Of a stretch of DNA of 64,000 bases, positions 64,000 to 64,000 are shown piece by piece. The DNA comes from Castellaniella sp. (lineage in GTDB: Bacteria; Pseudomonadota; Gammaproteobacteria; Burkholderiales; Burkholderiaceae_B): NCBI RefSeq assembly GCF_034675845.1, contig NZ_JAUCCU010000002.1, positions 124,001 through 188,000 on the forward strand. The letters are read 5' to 3'. Below the pieces are notes generated by a model that saw only the letters and a list, made by a program, of their open reading frames with translations, was not told where the DNA came from and did not search any database. A program made the position numbers and the translations under genes. Each line of letters opens with the position of its first letter. Positions within the stretch are counted from its first letter, which is position 1.

Positions 64000-64000
64000 C

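Overview
The window reads as chromosome of a high-G+C betaproteobacterium, most likely family Alcaligenaceae (Bordetella, Achromobacter, Castellaniella or Pusillimonas type). The reasons are the tmRNA tag ANDERFALAA, the gene order ilvI-ilvH-ilvC-psd-pssA-rpsO-pnp, a paa cluster of PaaN/G/H/I/K/J type, and several LivKHMGF-type ABC transporters. This assignment is an inference, because no 16S gene is present.

Layout. 1-4.4 kb: a branched-chain amino acid type ABC operon cut by the left edge, including a permease-ATPase fusion. 4.4-13.4 kb: housekeeping and stand-alone genes (ribA, a PAS-GGDEF-EAL protein, a GT39-like glycosyltransferase, lipA, a LysR-pirin-FMN reductase group, dienelactone hydrolase). 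13.47-13.84 kb: tmRNA gene ssrA. 13.865-19.626 kb: a 5,762-bp insertion with TGTGG...CCACA termini, 20-bp repeat units at both ends and a 5-bp target duplication (AAACC). It lies exactly at the base of the ssrA terminator hairpin and carries three overlapping genes: a small ribbon-helix-helix-like protein, a 1,495-residue SF1 helicase with a C-terminal PD-(D/E)XK nuclease domain, and a protein with a degenerate J-like domain. It encodes no transposase. I consider it a non-autonomous transposon carrying a candidate, possibly undescribed, defence system. It is the most interesting object in the window.

19.7-21.1 kb: small genes (Spx/ArsC-like, YidB-like, DUF3597-like). 21-40.4 kb: an aromatic catabolism block. 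paaX, a 2Fe-2S flavoprotein reductase and a single-subunit diiron protein run leftward; paaN-paaG-paaH-paaI-paaK-paaJ plus a periplasmic binding protein run rightward. A bidirectional terminator follows, then a convergent operon livH-livM-livG-(hemerythrin-livF fusion)-FAD monooxygenase-DUF2783. The multicomponent epoxidase paaABCDE is not in the window, so the diiron/reductase pair is a candidate for an aryl-CoA or related oxygenation step. 40.5-49.6 kb: a chemoreceptor with a C-terminal hemerythrin, a secreted subtilisin with a likely external chaperone, a PhoD-like phosphatase, an MFS transporter, and a terC gene behind a yybP-ykoY manganese riboswitch. 49.7-61 kb: yaaA, a YccS-like membrane protein, the ilv and phospholipid genes, rpsO and pnp. 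61-64 kb: a quinone oxidoreductase, tRNA-Ser(UGA), an MscS-type channel and an unrecognised gene cut by the right edge.

All calls rest on reading the sequence and the translated proteins. No database search was run. Family names come from recognised motifs and remembered family features; G+C comparisons are by eye.
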